Positions 1 through 8,959 of a stretch of 64,000 nucleotides of DNA are shown piece after piece. Every line of letters starts with the position of its first letter. The first letter of the stretch is position 1. A program made the translations under genes and the position numbers. The notes under the pieces were generated by a model. The model ran no database searches. It was not told the origin of the DNA and saw nothing but the letters and a program-made list of their open reading frames with translations. Source of the stretch: Streptomyces sp. AJS327 (GTDB taxonomy: Bacteria; Actinomycetota; Actinomycetes; Streptomycetales; Streptomycetaceae); assembly GCF_013450295.1 (NCBI RefSeq), contig NZ_SKBR01000001.1:1934501-1998500 (forward strand). Direction: 5' to 3'.

Positions 1-732
1 GACCAGGCGCGGGGCGGACGCCGCCTGACCGCGCTCGCCCCGGCCGGGCCGCCGGGGCGCCGGGTGGCCGCCGCCCTGCACCGCGCGTTGCGCGCCACCC
101 GTGAGGCGGTCACCCACTACCAGCGCACCGCCTCGATGGACGGCTTCGGCAGCGCCGCGGAGCACGGCGCCTCCCAGGAGCTGACCGAGGCGCTGTGCCA
201 GTTGCTCCGTGGAACCGAGGGGGCGCGGGTCTCGGTCGCCTGGTCGCGGGCGGCGGGTCCGCCGGAGGGCACGGTGACGCGCCCGCCCGCCGTGCCGTTC
301 GGGCCGGCCGACGTGGTGGCGCTGGGCCGGGCCGGACGGTGGTACGTCGACCGGGAGCCGTCCGTCGCGGTGCGGCTGGTCGGCTCGGTGGTGCGGCTGC
401 GGCGGGCCGAGCCCGACGGCGCGGGGGCGGTGCGGATGCGGGTGCTGGCCGGGGCGGAGGTGTCCCAGGTACGGGCGCGGCTCCCGGCCACCGACTACCG
501 CACGGCGGTCCACGCCCACCTCGCCGGTCTGCCGCTGAGCGTGGCCGGGACGCTGGAGAGCCGGGGCGGGTTCCGGAGGCTGACCGGGGCGCGGGAGGTG
601 CGGCCGGTGCTGGCCGGGGACGAGGCGCGGGAGAGGCTGGTGACCACGTTGCGCGAGGGGCTCGCGGACTTCGAGGGCCTGGTCGGCGCGTCCGGTGCGA
701 GCGGGGCGGCCGCCCGGAGGCCGCCCCGTTGA
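1..732 (+). CDS. Uncharacterised protein, 5' end outside the window
   Basis: The reading frame is open from base 1 to the TGA at 730-732, so the true start lies upstream; a GTG at 64 is in frame but nothing marks it as the start. About 240 residues are visible. They are Arg/Ala/Gly-rich with no membrane segment. The middle part (about residues 95-200 of the visible portion) has alternating hydrophobic and charged strands, suggesting a beta-rich fold. I recognise no catalytic motif or family. It lies in the same direction as thrS with a 153-base gap and probably ends its own transcription unit, because a hairpin overlaps the stop codon. Coding is supported by strong third-position GC in this frame. 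Function unknown. Confidence 0.7.
   Translation, partial: DQARGGRRLTALAPAGPPGRRVAAALHRALRATREAVTHYQRTASMDGFGSAAEHGASQELTEALCQLLRGTEGARVSVAWSRAAGPPEGTVTRPPAVPFGPADVVALGRAGRWYVDREPSVAVRLVGSVVRLRRAEPDGAGAVRMRVLAGAEVSQVRARLPATDYRTAVHAHLAGLPLSVAGTLESRGGFRRLTGAREVRPVLAGDEARERLVTTLREGLADFEGLVGASGASGAAARRPPR
702..728 (+). terminator. Hairpin overlapping the stop of the first gene
   Basis: Perfect 10-bp inverted repeat (702-711 with 719-728) around a 7-base loop, ending just before the stop codon at 730-732. There is no T-tract. It could be a terminator of the GC-rich actinobacterial kind, or a chance palindrome in GC-rich coding DNA. Confidence 0.35.
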
Positions 733-827
733 ACCGCGCCCGGGCCCGCGCCGGAGGCGTCCGTCGGGCGTGGGGCGGGGGAGGGCCCGGGCCCGGCTCC
801 GCTTCGCGGCGCGGGCCCCCGGCTCGG

Positions 828-833
828 TACGAT
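828..833 (+). promoter_or_regulatory. Possible -10 element for thrS
   Basis: TACGAT fits the streptomycete -10 pattern TAnnnT and would place transcription start near 840, giving a leader of about 45 bases. No convincing -35 is visible. No T-box leader motif is seen in the leader. Confidence 0.3.
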
Positions 834-885
834 TCTGGACGGCCGACGCTCGTCGGACCGCCCAGACCCACGTCAGGAGAGACCG

Positions 886-2868
886 GTGGCAGATGTCCGT
901 GTGACCATCCAACGCGATTCTGAGCGGGAAGAGCGCGTGGTGACGACGGGCACTACGGCCGCCGGGCTCTTCGAGGGCGACCGCGCGGTCGTGGCGGCCC
1001 GGATCGGGGGCCAGCTGCGCGACCTCGCCTGCCCGCTCGCCGACGGGGATGAGGTCGAGCCCGTCGAGATCACCAGCCAGGACGGACTGGACATCCTGCG
1101 GCACTCCACCGCGCACGTGCTGGCCCAGGCCGTGCAGGAGCTGTTCCCGGAGGCGAAGCTCGGCATCGGCCCGCCCATCAGGGACGGCTTCTACTACGAC
1201 TTCGACGTGGCCGAGCCGTTCACGCCGGAGGATCTCAAGCGTCTGGAGAAGCGGATGCAGCAGATCCAGAAGCAGGGACAGCTCTTCTCCCGCCGGGTCA
1301 CCACTGACGAGGACGCCCGCGCCGAGCTGGCCGACGAGCCGTACAAGCTGGAGCTGATCGGCCTCAAGGGGGCCGCGGGGGACGCGGCCGAGGGGGCCGA
1401 GGCCGAGGTCGGCGCCGGTGAGCTCACGATCTACGACAACCTGGACGCGAAGTCCGGCGACCTGTGCTGGCGGGACCTGTGCCGTGGCCCGCACCTGCCG
1501 ACCACCCGGCACATCCCGGCGTTCCGGCTGATGCGCTCGGCCGCCGCCTACTGGCGCGGCAGCGAGAAGAACAAGCAGCTCCAACGGGTCTACGGGACGG
1601 CCTGGCCGACCAAGGAGGAGCTGAAGGCCCACCTGGACTTCCTCGCCGAGGCCGAGAAGCGGGACCACCGCAGGCTCGGGCAGGAACTCGACCTCTTCTC
1701 CGTGCCGGACGAACTCGGCTCCGGGCTGGCCGTCTTCCACCCCAAGGGCGGGGTGGTGCGCAAGGTGATGGAGGACTACTCGCGCCGGCGGCACGAGGAG
1801 TCCGGGTACGACTTCGTCAACACCCCGCACATCACGAAGACCAAGCTGTTCGAGACCTCCGGGCACCTGCCGAACTACGCCGAGTCCATGTTCCCGCCCA
1901 TGGAGCTCGACGGGCAGGAGTACATGCTCAAGGCGATGAACTGCCCGATGCACAACCTGATCTTCCGGTCGCGGGGCCGCTCGTACCGCGAACTGCCCCT
2001 GCGGCTCTTCGAGTTCGGCACCGTCTACCGCTACGAGAAGTCCGGTGTGGTGCACGGGCTCACCCGGGCCCGCGGGTTCACCCAGGACGACTCGCACATC
2101 TACTGCACCAAGGAGCAGATGCCGGAGGAGCTGGACAGCCTCCTGACCTTCGTGCTCGACCTGCTGCGCGACTACGGCCTGACCGACTTCGAACTCGAAC
2201 TCTCCACCAGGGACCCGGAGTCGGACAAGTTCCTGGGTGGGGAGGCCGAGTGGGAGGAGGCCACCGAGGCGCTGCGCCAGGCCGCCGCCAAGCAGGACCT
2301 GCCGCTCGTCCCCGACCCGGGCGGCGCCGCGTTCTACGGACCGAAGATCTCCGTGCAGGCCAAGGACGCCATCGGCCGGAGCTGGCAGATGTCCACGATC
2401 CAGGTCGACTTCCAGCAGCCCGCCCGCTTCGGCCTGGAGTACACCGCGGCGGACGGCTCCCGCCAGCAGCCCGTGATGATCCACCGCGCGCTGTTCGGCA
2501 GCATCGAGCGGTTCTTCGCCGTGCTGCTGGAGCACTACGCGGGCGCCTTCCCGGCGTGGCTGGCCCCGGTGCAGGCCCTCGGTATCCCGATCGGGGACGA
2601 CCATGTGCCGTACCTGGCGGAGTTCGCCGCCGAGGCCAGGGCACGTGGTCTGCGGGTGGAGGTCGACTCCTCCAGCGACCGGATGCAGAAGAAGATCAGG
2701 AACGCGCAGAAGGCGAAGATCCCCTTCATGGTCATCGCCGGTGACGAGGACGTGGCCAACGGAGCGGTCAGCTTCCGCTACCGGGACGGCAGCCAGAAGA
2801 ACGGCATCCCCCGCGAGGAGGCGCTGCGCGAGATCGCCGACGTGGTCGAGCGCCGCGTCCAGGTCTGA
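886..2868 (+). CDS. thrS: Threonine-tRNA ligase
   Basis: Charges tRNA-Thr with threonine in the cytoplasm (class II synthetase). The 660 residues have the full family layout: N-terminal TGS domain (about 1-62), editing domain with the HxxxH motif at His73/His77, catalytic core, and C-terminal anticodon-binding domain. The zinc/threonine site ligands are visible as Cys353 in MNCPMH, His404 in DDSHIY and His533 in MIHRAL. The GTG start at 886 is preceded by AGGAGA at 875-880 with ideal spacing. A loop rich in Ala, Glu and Gly (around residues 160-180) lies inside the editing region. In M. tuberculosis thrS is likewise followed by a HIT-family gene. No T-box element is visible upstream. Confidence 0.97.
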   Translation: MADVRVTIQRDSEREERVVTTGTTAAGLFEGDRAVVAARIGGQLRDLACPLADGDEVEPVEITSQDGLDILRHSTAHVLAQAVQELFPEAKLGIGPPIRDGFYYDFDVAEPFTPEDLKRLEKRMQQIQKQGQLFSRRVTTDEDARAELADEPYKLELIGLKGAAGDAAEGAEAEVGAGELTIYDNLDAKSGDLCWRDLCRGPHLPTTRHIPAFRLMRSAAAYWRGSEKNKQLQRVYGTAWPTKEELKAHLDFLAEAEKRDHRRLGQELDLFSVPDELGSGLAVFHPKGGVVRKVMEDYSRRRHEESGYDFVNTPHITKTKLFETSGHLPNYAESMFPPMELDGQEYMLKAMNCPMHNLIFRSRGRSYRELPLRLFEFGTVYRYEKSGVVHGLTRARGFTQDDSHIYCTKEQMPEELDSLLTFVLDLLRDYGLTDFELELSTRDPESDKFLGGEAEWEEATEALRQAAAKQDLPLVPDPGGAAFYGPKISVQAKDAIGRSWQMSTIQVDFQQPARFGLEYTAADGSRQQPVMIHRALFGSIERFFAVLLEHYAGAFPAWLAPVQALGIPIGDDHVPYLAEFAAEARARGLRVEVDSSSDRMQKKIRNAQKAKIPFMVIAGDEDVANGAVSFRYRDGSQKNGIPREEALREIADVVERRVQV

Positions 2869-2874
2869 ACCGCC

Positions 2875-2911
2875 CGCCCCCGCCCGCCCCCTGGGGGTTC
2901 GGGCGGGGGCG
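2875..2911 (+). terminator. thrS terminator
   Basis: A 12-bp perfect stem (2875-2886 with 2900-2911) directly after the thrS stop. The loop contains a further C5/G5 pairing. There is no T-tract, as is common in streptomycetes. Confidence 0.6.
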
Positions 2912-2995
2912 GTTCGCCGGGCGGCGGCCCACGCCCGCCCGCCGGTGCCCCGCTCCCGCTCTGCGCCCCTGATCGTGCCGGGGCCGCCGGACGCA

Positions 2996-3001
2996 TATGC
3001 T
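2996..3001 (+). promoter_or_regulatory. -10 element placing a leaderless start for the HIT gene
   Basis: TATGCT lies 7 bases before the ATG at 3009, so transcription would begin at or next to the A of the start codon. No ribosome binding site precedes this ATG. The hexamer overlaps the alternative upstream ATG at 2997, which would be untranscribed. No clear -35 is seen. Confidence 0.5.
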
Positions 3002-3008
3002 GGGCCGC

Positions 3009-3554
3009 ATGACGAGCGAGCCGGAGCAGCAGATCGGGGTGGGGTCGCCGGACGCGTTCCAGCGGCTGTGGACGCCGCACCGCATGGCGTACATCCAGGG
3101 CGAGAACAAGCCGACCGGCCCCGGCCAGGACGGCTGCCCGTTCTGCACCATCCCGGCCAAGTCCGACGAGGACGGGCTGGTCCTCGCGCGGGGCGAGCAG
3201 GTCTACGCGGTGCTCAACCTCTACCCGTACACCGGGGGGCACCTGATGGTGGTCCCCTATCGTCATCTGGCCGACTACACCGAGCTGAACGAGGCGGAGA
3301 CCGCCGAACTCGGGCTTCTCACCAAGCGGGCGATGGCGGCGCTGCGCGCCGCGTCCGGGGCCCAGGGCTTCAACATCGGGATGAACCAGGGCACGGTCGC
3401 GGGCGCCGGTATCGCGGCCCACCTCCACCAGCACGTGGTGCCGCGCTGGGGCGGGGACACCAACTTCATGCCGGTGGTGGGGCATACCCGGGTGCTGCCC
3501 CAACTCCTCGCGGACACCCGGGCGATGATCGCCGCCGCCTGGCCCGCCGACTGA
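3009..3554 (+). CDS. HIT-family nucleotide hydrolase/phosphorylase (Ap4A phosphorylase-like)
   Basis: 181 residues. A CxxC pair (GCPFC, about residue 43) precedes a central HIT fold, and the histidine-triad motif HLHQHVVP lies near residue 137. The HIT family cleaves nucleotide phosphoester or phosphoanhydride bonds through a His-AMP intermediate. The M. tuberculosis gene at the equivalent position next to thrS (Rv2613c) is known as a diadenosine tetraphosphate phosphorylase. The WGGDTNF stretch after the triad resembles that protein as I remember it, so Ap4A phosphorolysis is the best guess. ThrS itself makes Ap4A as a side reaction, which makes the neighbourhood sensible. The start at 3009 is chosen because a -10 element sits 7 bases upstream; an in-frame ATG at 2997 is the alternative. 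Confidence 0.85.
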   Translation: MTSEPEQQIGVGSPDAFQRLWTPHRMAYIQGENKPTGPGQDGCPFCTIPAKSDEDGLVLARGEQVYAVLNLYPYTGGHLMVVPYRHLADYTELNEAETAELGLLTKRAMAALRAASGAQGFNIGMNQGTVAGAGIAAHLHQHVVPRWGGDTNFMPVVGHTRVLPQLLADTRAMIAAAWPAD

Positions 3555-3722
3555 ACGGAGCCGCCACCGCGCCCCGTCCGCCCGGCTCCGCCCCTACGCC
3601 GGGGCGCGGCGTCAACTCCGCCCGGGGAGGCGTTCGTTCGGCTCGGACGTCGGGTGGGGCAACGTGCCGTGGGTCAACGTCCCGATGGGCGGCCGGTGTT
3701 CGGTGGCCCCGGTGTGCGACGT

Positions 3723-3758
3723 CCGGGGCCCGGGAGGCGACGGCCTCTCGGGCCCCGG
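3723..3758. terminator. Bidirectional terminator between convergent genes
   Basis: A 16-bp stem with one G-T pair (3723-3738 with 3743-3758) and a GACG tetraloop. It lies between the ends of the HIT gene (+) and the membrane-protein gene (-). The rest of 3555-3783 shows no gene. Confidence 0.75.
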
Positions 3759-3783
3759 GCACGTGTCACGCCGCCGCGGACGG

Positions 3784-5460
3784 TCAGGCGTCGTAGGCGT
3801 CCGCCTTCCTGGGCTCGGCCGCCTGCACCTGACCGCTGAGCGAGAGCGAGCGGTTGCCGAACTGCTCGGTGTCGCAGCCGTTCTCCTTCAGCACGCGGAT
3901 CGCCGCCGCGTGCACCACCCGGAGTACGGGCGTGGCGGCGCGCAGCGCGTCGTCCGCCATGAAGCGGTGCCGCCACGGTTTGTCCGCCCAGGTGTGGCGG
4001 AGGCCGAACGGCTCCGGCAGACTCAGCTTGCCGCCGAGGAAGTCCAGCACCGGCGGGAACCAGGTGAAGGGGGCGCGGGCGGCCAGCCGGACCACCTCAC
4101 TGGTTTCCACCAGGGGGAGTGAGATCTCCTTGGTCTCCCAGAACCTGACGCTCTTGGAGACCTCCTTCTTCTTCGCCTTCGGCTTCGTGGTGAACAGCGG
4201 GTGCACCGGGCCGAGCGCGTGGCCGGTGACCTCGATCCGCAGGGTGTGGTGCAGGACCGTCACCGTGATCAGCAGCGTGATGACCAACTGGCCGTCCCAG
4301 AGCACGAACTGCACGCCCAGATAGTGCCGGTTACCGCTGCCGAACTGCTGCTCGTTGCAGATCCGCTGTATCTCGAAGTCCCGGATGCGGTAGCCCTCGA
4401 CCTCCTGACCGTCCGGCCTGGACACCTCCTTCGCGCCCTCCCCGACCGGCGCGACCACCCAGTGCCGGATGGACGGGGTGGGGAAGCCGCCGGTGTGCAG
4501 CGGACCACGCTCCAGCATGCGGAGCTGGTCGTGGATCCCGCGCACCACGTCCCAGCTGCGGAACGGGTTGATCTCCTCACCGGCCTTGGCGGGCACCAGT
4601 TCCTCGGCCATCTGCCAGCTGCCCCAGCGGGTGCCCATCCCGAGTATCCCCTTCGGGCCCGCGTAGAAGACGAGGTTGCTGGCCTGCTCGGCGGAGAGCT
4701 TCGCCAGCCCGAGCCGGATCCGCTCGGCGCCCGCGTCGTTCGGGTCCTGCGGCACCGCCTCGGGGATCTTGGCCCCCACACCGCCGCCCCCGCCCAGCAG
4801 GCTCTCCCAGCGGCTGCGGAGCCCCTGCGCGTAGGACTCGCAGATGCGCTTCGCCCAGAACCAGCCGATCACCGGCGCCACCAGCATCACCCGCAGGTAG
4901 ACGCCCCAGAAGCCGGGCACCGGCATCTTCAGCACGAAGAGCACCGCCAGCGCGCCCAGCGCCAGCATCGCCGCCATGCCCAGCGCCCCGGCGCGCTTGT
5001 CCTGGGAGCCCGCGATGGTGCGGCGCAGCTGGAAGGCGAGCAGCCACAGCAGCACGCCGGGCAGGAACAGCAGCCCGAAGAGGACCATCACCACCGTCAG
5101 CCGTGAGTCCCGCGCCTTGCGCAGGCCGGTGGCGGCGAGACAGTGCTCGACCACGGTCTGCGGCTCGATGCCGAAGGACTGGATGAGCGGCTTCCGGGCC
5201 CCGCCCAGCATCCGGCTCTGTACCGCCCGCGAGAACGCCTCACCCAGATTGGGCTCGAAGAGCGAGAGCTTGGGCTTCTTCACCGAGGCGTCCTCGTTGG
5301 CGCCGATCAGATCGGTGAGGGCGCCGTCCCGGTAGGCGGCGGAGGCCAGCGCCTGAGTGGCGGCGGTGCCGCCGCTCGCGCCGGTGAGCGGGATCTGGGC
5401 GCCGGGGCTGAAGTCGGCCGGGGCCTCGGTCGCACTGCTCAGGTCGTCGAATCCGGCCAC
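3784..5460 (-). CDS. Uncharacterised multi-pass membrane protein
   Basis: 558 residues, GTG start at 5460 with a G-rich stretch upstream. The N-terminal 115 residues are soluble and low in complexity at first. Hydrophobic segments are at about residues 121-145, 158-179 and 184-203. A Gly-rich linker (about 222-229) leads to a long soluble domain, and one more hydrophobic stretch lies near residue 405 (VITLLITVTVL). I recognise no catalytic motif or named domain. It follows an EF-G-like gene on the same strand by 103 bases and may be cotranscribed. A TACGCT on the minus strand (5556-5551) could be a separate -10. The pair lies between the HIT gene and pgsA, which I recall as adjacent in mycobacteria. 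Function unknown. Confidence 0.8.
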   Translation of the reverse strand: MAGFDDLSSATEAPADFSPGAQIPLTGASGGTAATQALASAAYRDGALTDLIGANEDASVKKPKLSLFEPNLGEAFSRAVQSRMLGGARKPLIQSFGIEPQTVVEHCLAATGLRKARDSRLTVVMVLFGLLFLPGVLLWLLAFQLRRTIAGSQDKRAGALGMAAMLALGALAVLFVLKMPVPGFWGVYLRVMLVAPVIGWFWAKRICESYAQGLRSRWESLLGGGGGVGAKIPEAVPQDPNDAGAERIRLGLAKLSAEQASNLVFYAGPKGILGMGTRWGSWQMAEELVPAKAGEEINPFRSWDVVRGIHDQLRMLERGPLHTGGFPTPSIRHWVVAPVGEGAKEVSRPDGQEVEGYRIRDFEIQRICNEQQFGSGNRHYLGVQFVLWDGQLVITLLITVTVLHHTLRIEVTGHALGPVHPLFTTKPKAKKKEVSKSVRFWETKEISLPLVETSEVVRLAARAPFTWFPPVLDFLGGKLSLPEPFGLRHTWADKPWRHRFMADDALRAATPVLRVVHAAAIRVLKENGCDTEQFGNRSLSLSGQVQAAEPRKADAYDA

Positions 5461-5563
5461 AGGGCCCCCACTTCACCATCCGGTTTGCGAACGCGCGCGC
5501 CCGACCCCGGCTGCTTTCCCAACGGCGGTGATCGGCACACCTCTTGGGCCAGCGTAGTAGCGA

Positions 5564-7807
5564 TCAGCCACCGCCCTCCGCCGCTTCCAGGATCTTCGCG
5601 GCCCGCTGGGAGGGCATCGGCTCGTGGTGGGCGTACCGCCGGGCGAACGCGCCGGTCCCGTGCGACATCGAGCGTAGGTCGACGGCGTACCGCCCCACCT
5701 CGATCTCGGGCACCCGGGCCCGCACCAGGGTGGCGCCTCCGGGCGTCTGCTCGGTGCCCAGCACCCGGCCCCGGCGGCTGGAGAGGTCGCTCATCACCGC
5801 GCCCACGAACGCGTCGTCCACCGTCACCCGTAACTCGGCCACCGGCTCCAGCAGATGGAGACGCCCCCGGTCGGCGCACTCGCGCAGCGCGAGCGCCCCC
5901 GCGGTCTGGAAGGCGGCGTCCGAGGAGTCCACCGGGTGCGCCTTTCCGTCGAGCAGGGTGACGCGCACGTCGACCAGCGGGTATCCGGCGGCGACCCCGC
6001 GGGCGGCCTGCGCCCGCACCCCCTTCTCGACGGACGGGATGAACTGGCGCGGCACCGCGCCGCCCACCACCCGGTCGACGAACTCCACCCCCGCGCCCTC
6101 GGGCAGCGGTTCCACGGTGATCTCGCAGATCGCGAACTGCCCGTGCCCGCCGGACTGTTTGACCAGACGGCCACGGCCGGAGGCGGCGCAGGCGAAGGTC
6201 TCACGCAGCGGCACCCGGTGCTCCACCACGTCCACCCGCACGCCCCAGCGGCCGCGCAGTCGCTCCAGCGCCACGTCCCGGTGCGCCTCACCGAGACACC
6301 AGAGCACCAGTTGACGGGTGTCCCGGTTCTGCTCCAGGCGCATCGTCGGGTCCTCCGCGACGAGCCGGGCGAGACCCTGGGAGAGCTTGTCCTCGTCCGT
6401 CCTGCCGTGTGCCTCGACCGCCACGGGCAGCAGCGGGTCGGGTAGCGTCCAGGGCTCCATCAGCAGCGGGGCCGCGCGGGAGGAGAGAGTGTCGCCGGTC
6501 TCGGCGGTCGTCAGCCTGGCCACACAGACCACCTCGCCCGCGATGGCCCGGGATACCGGACGCTGCTGACGGCCGAACGGCACGGAGAGCGCGCCGACGC
6601 GCTCGTCCACCTCGCGCGCGCCCGCCGCCCGGCCCCGCTCACCCCCGCCGTGCCCGGTGACGCGCACGGCGTCGTCCGGCCGCAGCGTGCCGGAGAAGAC
6701 CCGCACCAGGGAGAGCCGACCCACGTACGGGTCCGAGAAGGTGCGCACCACCTCGGCGGCGAGCGGCCCCGCCGGATCGCAGGAGAGCGCCGGGACCTCC
6801 GCGCCGTCGGGGGCCGTCACCACGGGGATCGGCCGCTCCCCGGGCGTCGGGAAGCCCCCGGTGATCAGCTCCAGCAGTTCGGGGCCGCCCAGCCCGTACC
6901 GGGCCCCCTCGGCCGGGGGCGCGGCGGCCAGCACCGGATGGAAGACGCCGCGCGCGACCGCCTTCTCCACACCGGCGACCAGCGTCGGCAGTTCGCACTC
7001 CTCGCCCCCGAGGTACCGCTCCATCAGGGACTCGTCCTCGCTCTCCGCGATGATGCCCTCGATCAGCCGGTTCCTGGCCTCCTCCACCAGCGGCGCCAGC
7101 CCGGGCTCCGGTTCGCGCTCGACGCGGCCGCCGGAGGAGTAGTCGAAGACCCGCTGGGAGAGCAGTCCCAGCAGCGCCCCGGGCGGCGTGCCGCCACCCG
7201 CCGCCCGGGCCCCATCCGGGGAGGCGCCCGCCGGGCCGCCGGCGGGCAGCGGGAGGTAGAGCGGGATGACGGCGTCCGGGTCCTCGCCGCCGAAGGCGTC
7301 CTGGCACTCCGCGCACAGCTCCCCGAACTCCGCGCGCGCGGTGTCGAGATGGGTGAGCACGATGGCCCGGGGCATCCCGACAGCCGCGCACTCCGCCCAG
7401 ATCGCCCGGGTGGCGCCGTCCACGCCGCCGGCCGCCGAGACGACGAGGAGGGCCGCGTCCGCCGCCCGCAGCCCGGCCCGTAACTCGCCCACGAAGTCGG
7501 CGTATCCCGGGGTGTCGATCAGGTTGATCCGGACGCTGTCCCACTCGACCGGCACCAGCGACAGCTGGACGGAGCGGCCCTGCCGACGCTCGATCTCGTC
7601 GTGGTCGGAGAGGGATCCGCCGTCCTCGACCCGGCCCGCCCTGGTGATCGCGCCGCTCGCCAGCGCCAGCGCCTCCACCAGGGTGGTCTTCCCCGCGCCG
7701 GTGTGGCCGACCAGCACCACGTTCCGCACCGCCGAGGGCGCGGAGGGGGGATCGGCCGCCGTCGCCCCGCGGGCGGCTCCGGACCGTGCGCTCGCCTTCT
7801 CGCCCAT
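5564..7807 (-). CDS. Elongation factor G-like GTPase (EF-G2 type)
   Basis: 747 residues, shaped like a translational GTPase of the EF-G/TetM superfamily. The P-loop GHTGAGKT is at residues 34-41, the switch/G3 motif is DTPGYADF, and domains II-V follow, ending in a typical EF-G domain V. The G4 motif reads THLD where canonical EF-G has NKxD, so guanine recognition may differ or rely on another residue. It matches what is annotated in actinobacteria as EF-G-like protein; essential fusA is normally beside rpsG/tuf, so this is a paralogue. The reading frame stays open to 8914, but the ATG at 7807 has GGAAGG upstream and sits just before the conserved domain, so I chose it. Role unknown; ribosome rescue or stress-specific translocation are possibilities only. 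Confidence 0.85.
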   Translation of the reverse strand: MGEKASARSGAARGATAADPPSAPSAVRNVVLVGHTGAGKTTLVEALALASGAITRAGRVEDGGSLSDHDEIERRQGRSVQLSLVPVEWDSVRINLIDTPGYADFVGELRAGLRAADAALLVVSAAGGVDGATRAIWAECAAVGMPRAIVLTHLDTARAEFGELCAECQDAFGGEDPDAVIPLYLPLPAGGPAGASPDGARAAGGGTPPGALLGLLSQRVFDYSSGGRVEREPEPGLAPLVEEARNRLIEGIIAESEDESLMERYLGGEECELPTLVAGVEKAVARGVFHPVLAAAPPAEGARYGLGGPELLELITGGFPTPGERPIPVVTAPDGAEVPALSCDPAGPLAAEVVRTFSDPYVGRLSLVRVFSGTLRPDDAVRVTGHGGGERGRAAGAREVDERVGALSVPFGRQQRPVSRAIAGEVVCVARLTTAETGDTLSSRAAPLLMEPWTLPDPLLPVAVEAHGRTDEDKLSQGLARLVAEDPTMRLEQNRDTRQLVLWCLGEAHRDVALERLRGRWGVRVDVVEHRVPLRETFACAASGRGRLVKQSGGHGQFAICEITVEPLPEGAGVEFVDRVVGGAVPRQFIPSVEKGVRAQAARGVAAGYPLVDVRVTLLDGKAHPVDSSDAAFQTAGALALRECADRGRLHLLEPVAELRVTVDDAFVGAVMSDLSSRRGRVLGTEQTPGGATLVRARVPEIEVGRYAVDLRSMSHGTGAFARRYAHHEPMPSQRAAKILEAAEGGG

Positions 7808-7903
7808 GTGCCCCGCCTTCCGGTCGGTACCTGTGGACTCGGTTCCCGGGCAGAGGTCGCGGGCCCGGGACACGTGCTCGGGCCAGGGGTCGTGAGGACC
7901 TGG

Positions 7904-7909
7904 ATTATC
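7904..7909 (-). promoter_or_regulatory. Probable -10 of the EF-G-like gene
   Basis: GATAAT on the minus strand, one mismatch from TATAAT and conspicuous in this GC-rich spacer. Transcription start would be near 7897, with a leader of about 90 bases. No clear -35. Confidence 0.45.
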
Positions 7910-8160
7910 GAGCTTCGCACCGCTCCCCGGGCGCGTCCATACGTCGTACACGGCGCTCGGGCGGGCCGCGGTGGCGCGGCGGGGCCTACCGTTCCGCGGC
8001 CCCGTCCCACGGGCTCCGGCGCGGCTCCCGCACGGATTCCGGGCGGCGCCGCGCGCCGTGGCCCGCCGCGTCGGCGCCCGGCTGGCCGGGACGTTTCGGT
8101 CCCGGTGCGCGGTGCCCGGAGGGGGCGCGGCCGGTTCGCTCCCGCCCCCGGCGGCGCGAC

Positions 8161-8166
8161 TACGAT
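8161..8166 (+). promoter_or_regulatory. Probable -10 of the pgsA-pimA operon
   Basis: TACGAT fits the -10 consensus. TTCGCT at 8135-8140 is a weak -35 with a long 20-base gap. Expected transcription start is near 8173, about 50 bases before the chosen pgsA start. An in-frame ATG at 8165 lies inside the element and is therefore an unlikely start. Confidence 0.4.
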
Positions 8167-8221
8167 GGGTCAGCCGGTGGCCGGACCGCCATCCGGCTCG
8201 CTTCGACCCGGGACGACGACC

Positions 8222-8959
8222 ATGCTGAACAAGTACGCGCGTGCCTTCTTCACGCGTGTCCTCTCCCCGTTCGCCGCGCTGCTCCTGCGCCTGGGGGTGA
8301 GCCCGGACGCGGTGACCCTCGTCGGTACCGGTGGAGTGCTGGCCGGAGCGCTCGTCTTCTACCCGCGGGGCGCGTTCTTCTGGGGCACGGTCGTCATCAC
8401 GCTGTTCGTCTTCTCGGATCTCGTCGACGGCACCATGGCCCGGCAGTTGGGGCGGTCCAGCAAGTGGGGCGCCTTTCTGGACAGCACCCTGGACCGGGTG
8501 GCGGACGCCGGGGTCTTCGGCGGCATCGCCCTCTGGTACGCGGGCGGCGGTGACAGCGTGACGATGTGCGCCGTCGCGATCTTCTGCCTCGCCAGCGGGC
8601 AGGTCGTCTCCTACACCAAAGCGCGCGGCGAGAGCATCGGCCTGCCGGTGAACGTGAACGGGCTGGTGGAGCGGGCCGAACGGCTCGTCATCACGCTCGT
8701 CCTCACCGGCCTCGCCGGATTCGAGATCTTCGGCGTGCCCTACATCGAGGCGCTGCTGCCCATCGCGCTGTGGGTGGTCGCGGTCGGCAGCGCGGTGACC
8801 CTCGGGCAGCGGGTGGTGACCGTGCGCCGGGAGGCCGCCGAGGCGGAGGCGGCGGAGCGCGAGGCGAGCGCGCGCACCCCGGAGGCCCAGCCCGCCCGGA
8901 GCACGGCGGCGCACACCGGGAGCGCGGAGTCCGGTGCCGAGGAGGGCCGGACGACGTGA
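8222..8959 (+). CDS. pgsA: CDP-alcohol phosphatidyltransferase (phosphatidylinositol phosphate synthase)
   Basis: 245 residues. The membrane enzyme joins CDP-diacylglycerol to an inositol phosphate acceptor, the first step to phosphatidylinositol and PIMs. The diagnostic CDP-alcohol motif D-x2-DG-x2-AR-x8-G-x3-D-x3-D is complete, from DLVDGTMAR to DSTLDRVAD (about residues 65-90). Several hydrophobic helices follow. The C-terminal 35 residues are a charged Ala/Glu/Arg tail. The assignment to inositol phosphate rather than glycerol phosphate rests on the next two genes, an acyltransferase and pimA, the same trio as mycobacterial pgsA1-Rv2611c-pimA. The GTG of the next gene overlaps the stop by 4 bases. 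The start lacks a good ribosome binding site. Confidence 0.9.
   Translation: MLNKYARAFFTRVLSPFAALLLRLGVSPDAVTLVGTGGVLAGALVFYPRGAFFWGTVVITLFVFSDLVDGTMARQLGRSSKWGAFLDSTLDRVADAGVFGGIALWYAGGGDSVTMCAVAIFCLASGQVVSYTKARGESIGLPVNVNGLVERAERLVITLVLTGLAGFEIFGVPYIEALLPIALWVVAVGSAVTLGQRVVTVRREAAEAEAAEREASARTPEAQPARSTAAHTGSAESGAEEGRTT

Larger units (their letters stand above)
7808..8221. other. Intergenic region between the divergent EF-G-like gene and pgsA
   Basis: 414 bases without a convincing gene. It holds the leader and probable promoter of the minus-strand EF-G-like gene and the probable pgsA promoter. Open frames run across it, but only as extensions of the flanking genes, with no conserved-looking sequence or ribosome binding site. 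Confidence 0.6.

Noticed and set aside
733..885. T-box leader for thrS (also considered for hisS and alaS).
   Set aside because: No T-box sequence or specifier stem-loop is visible, and hisS and alaS have almost no leader.
7808..8914. The EF-G-like reading frame stays open for another 369 codons upstream on the minus strand.
   Set aside because: The extension is low-complexity, runs antisense through pgsA, and a ribosome binding site and the conserved domain start at the ATG at 7807.
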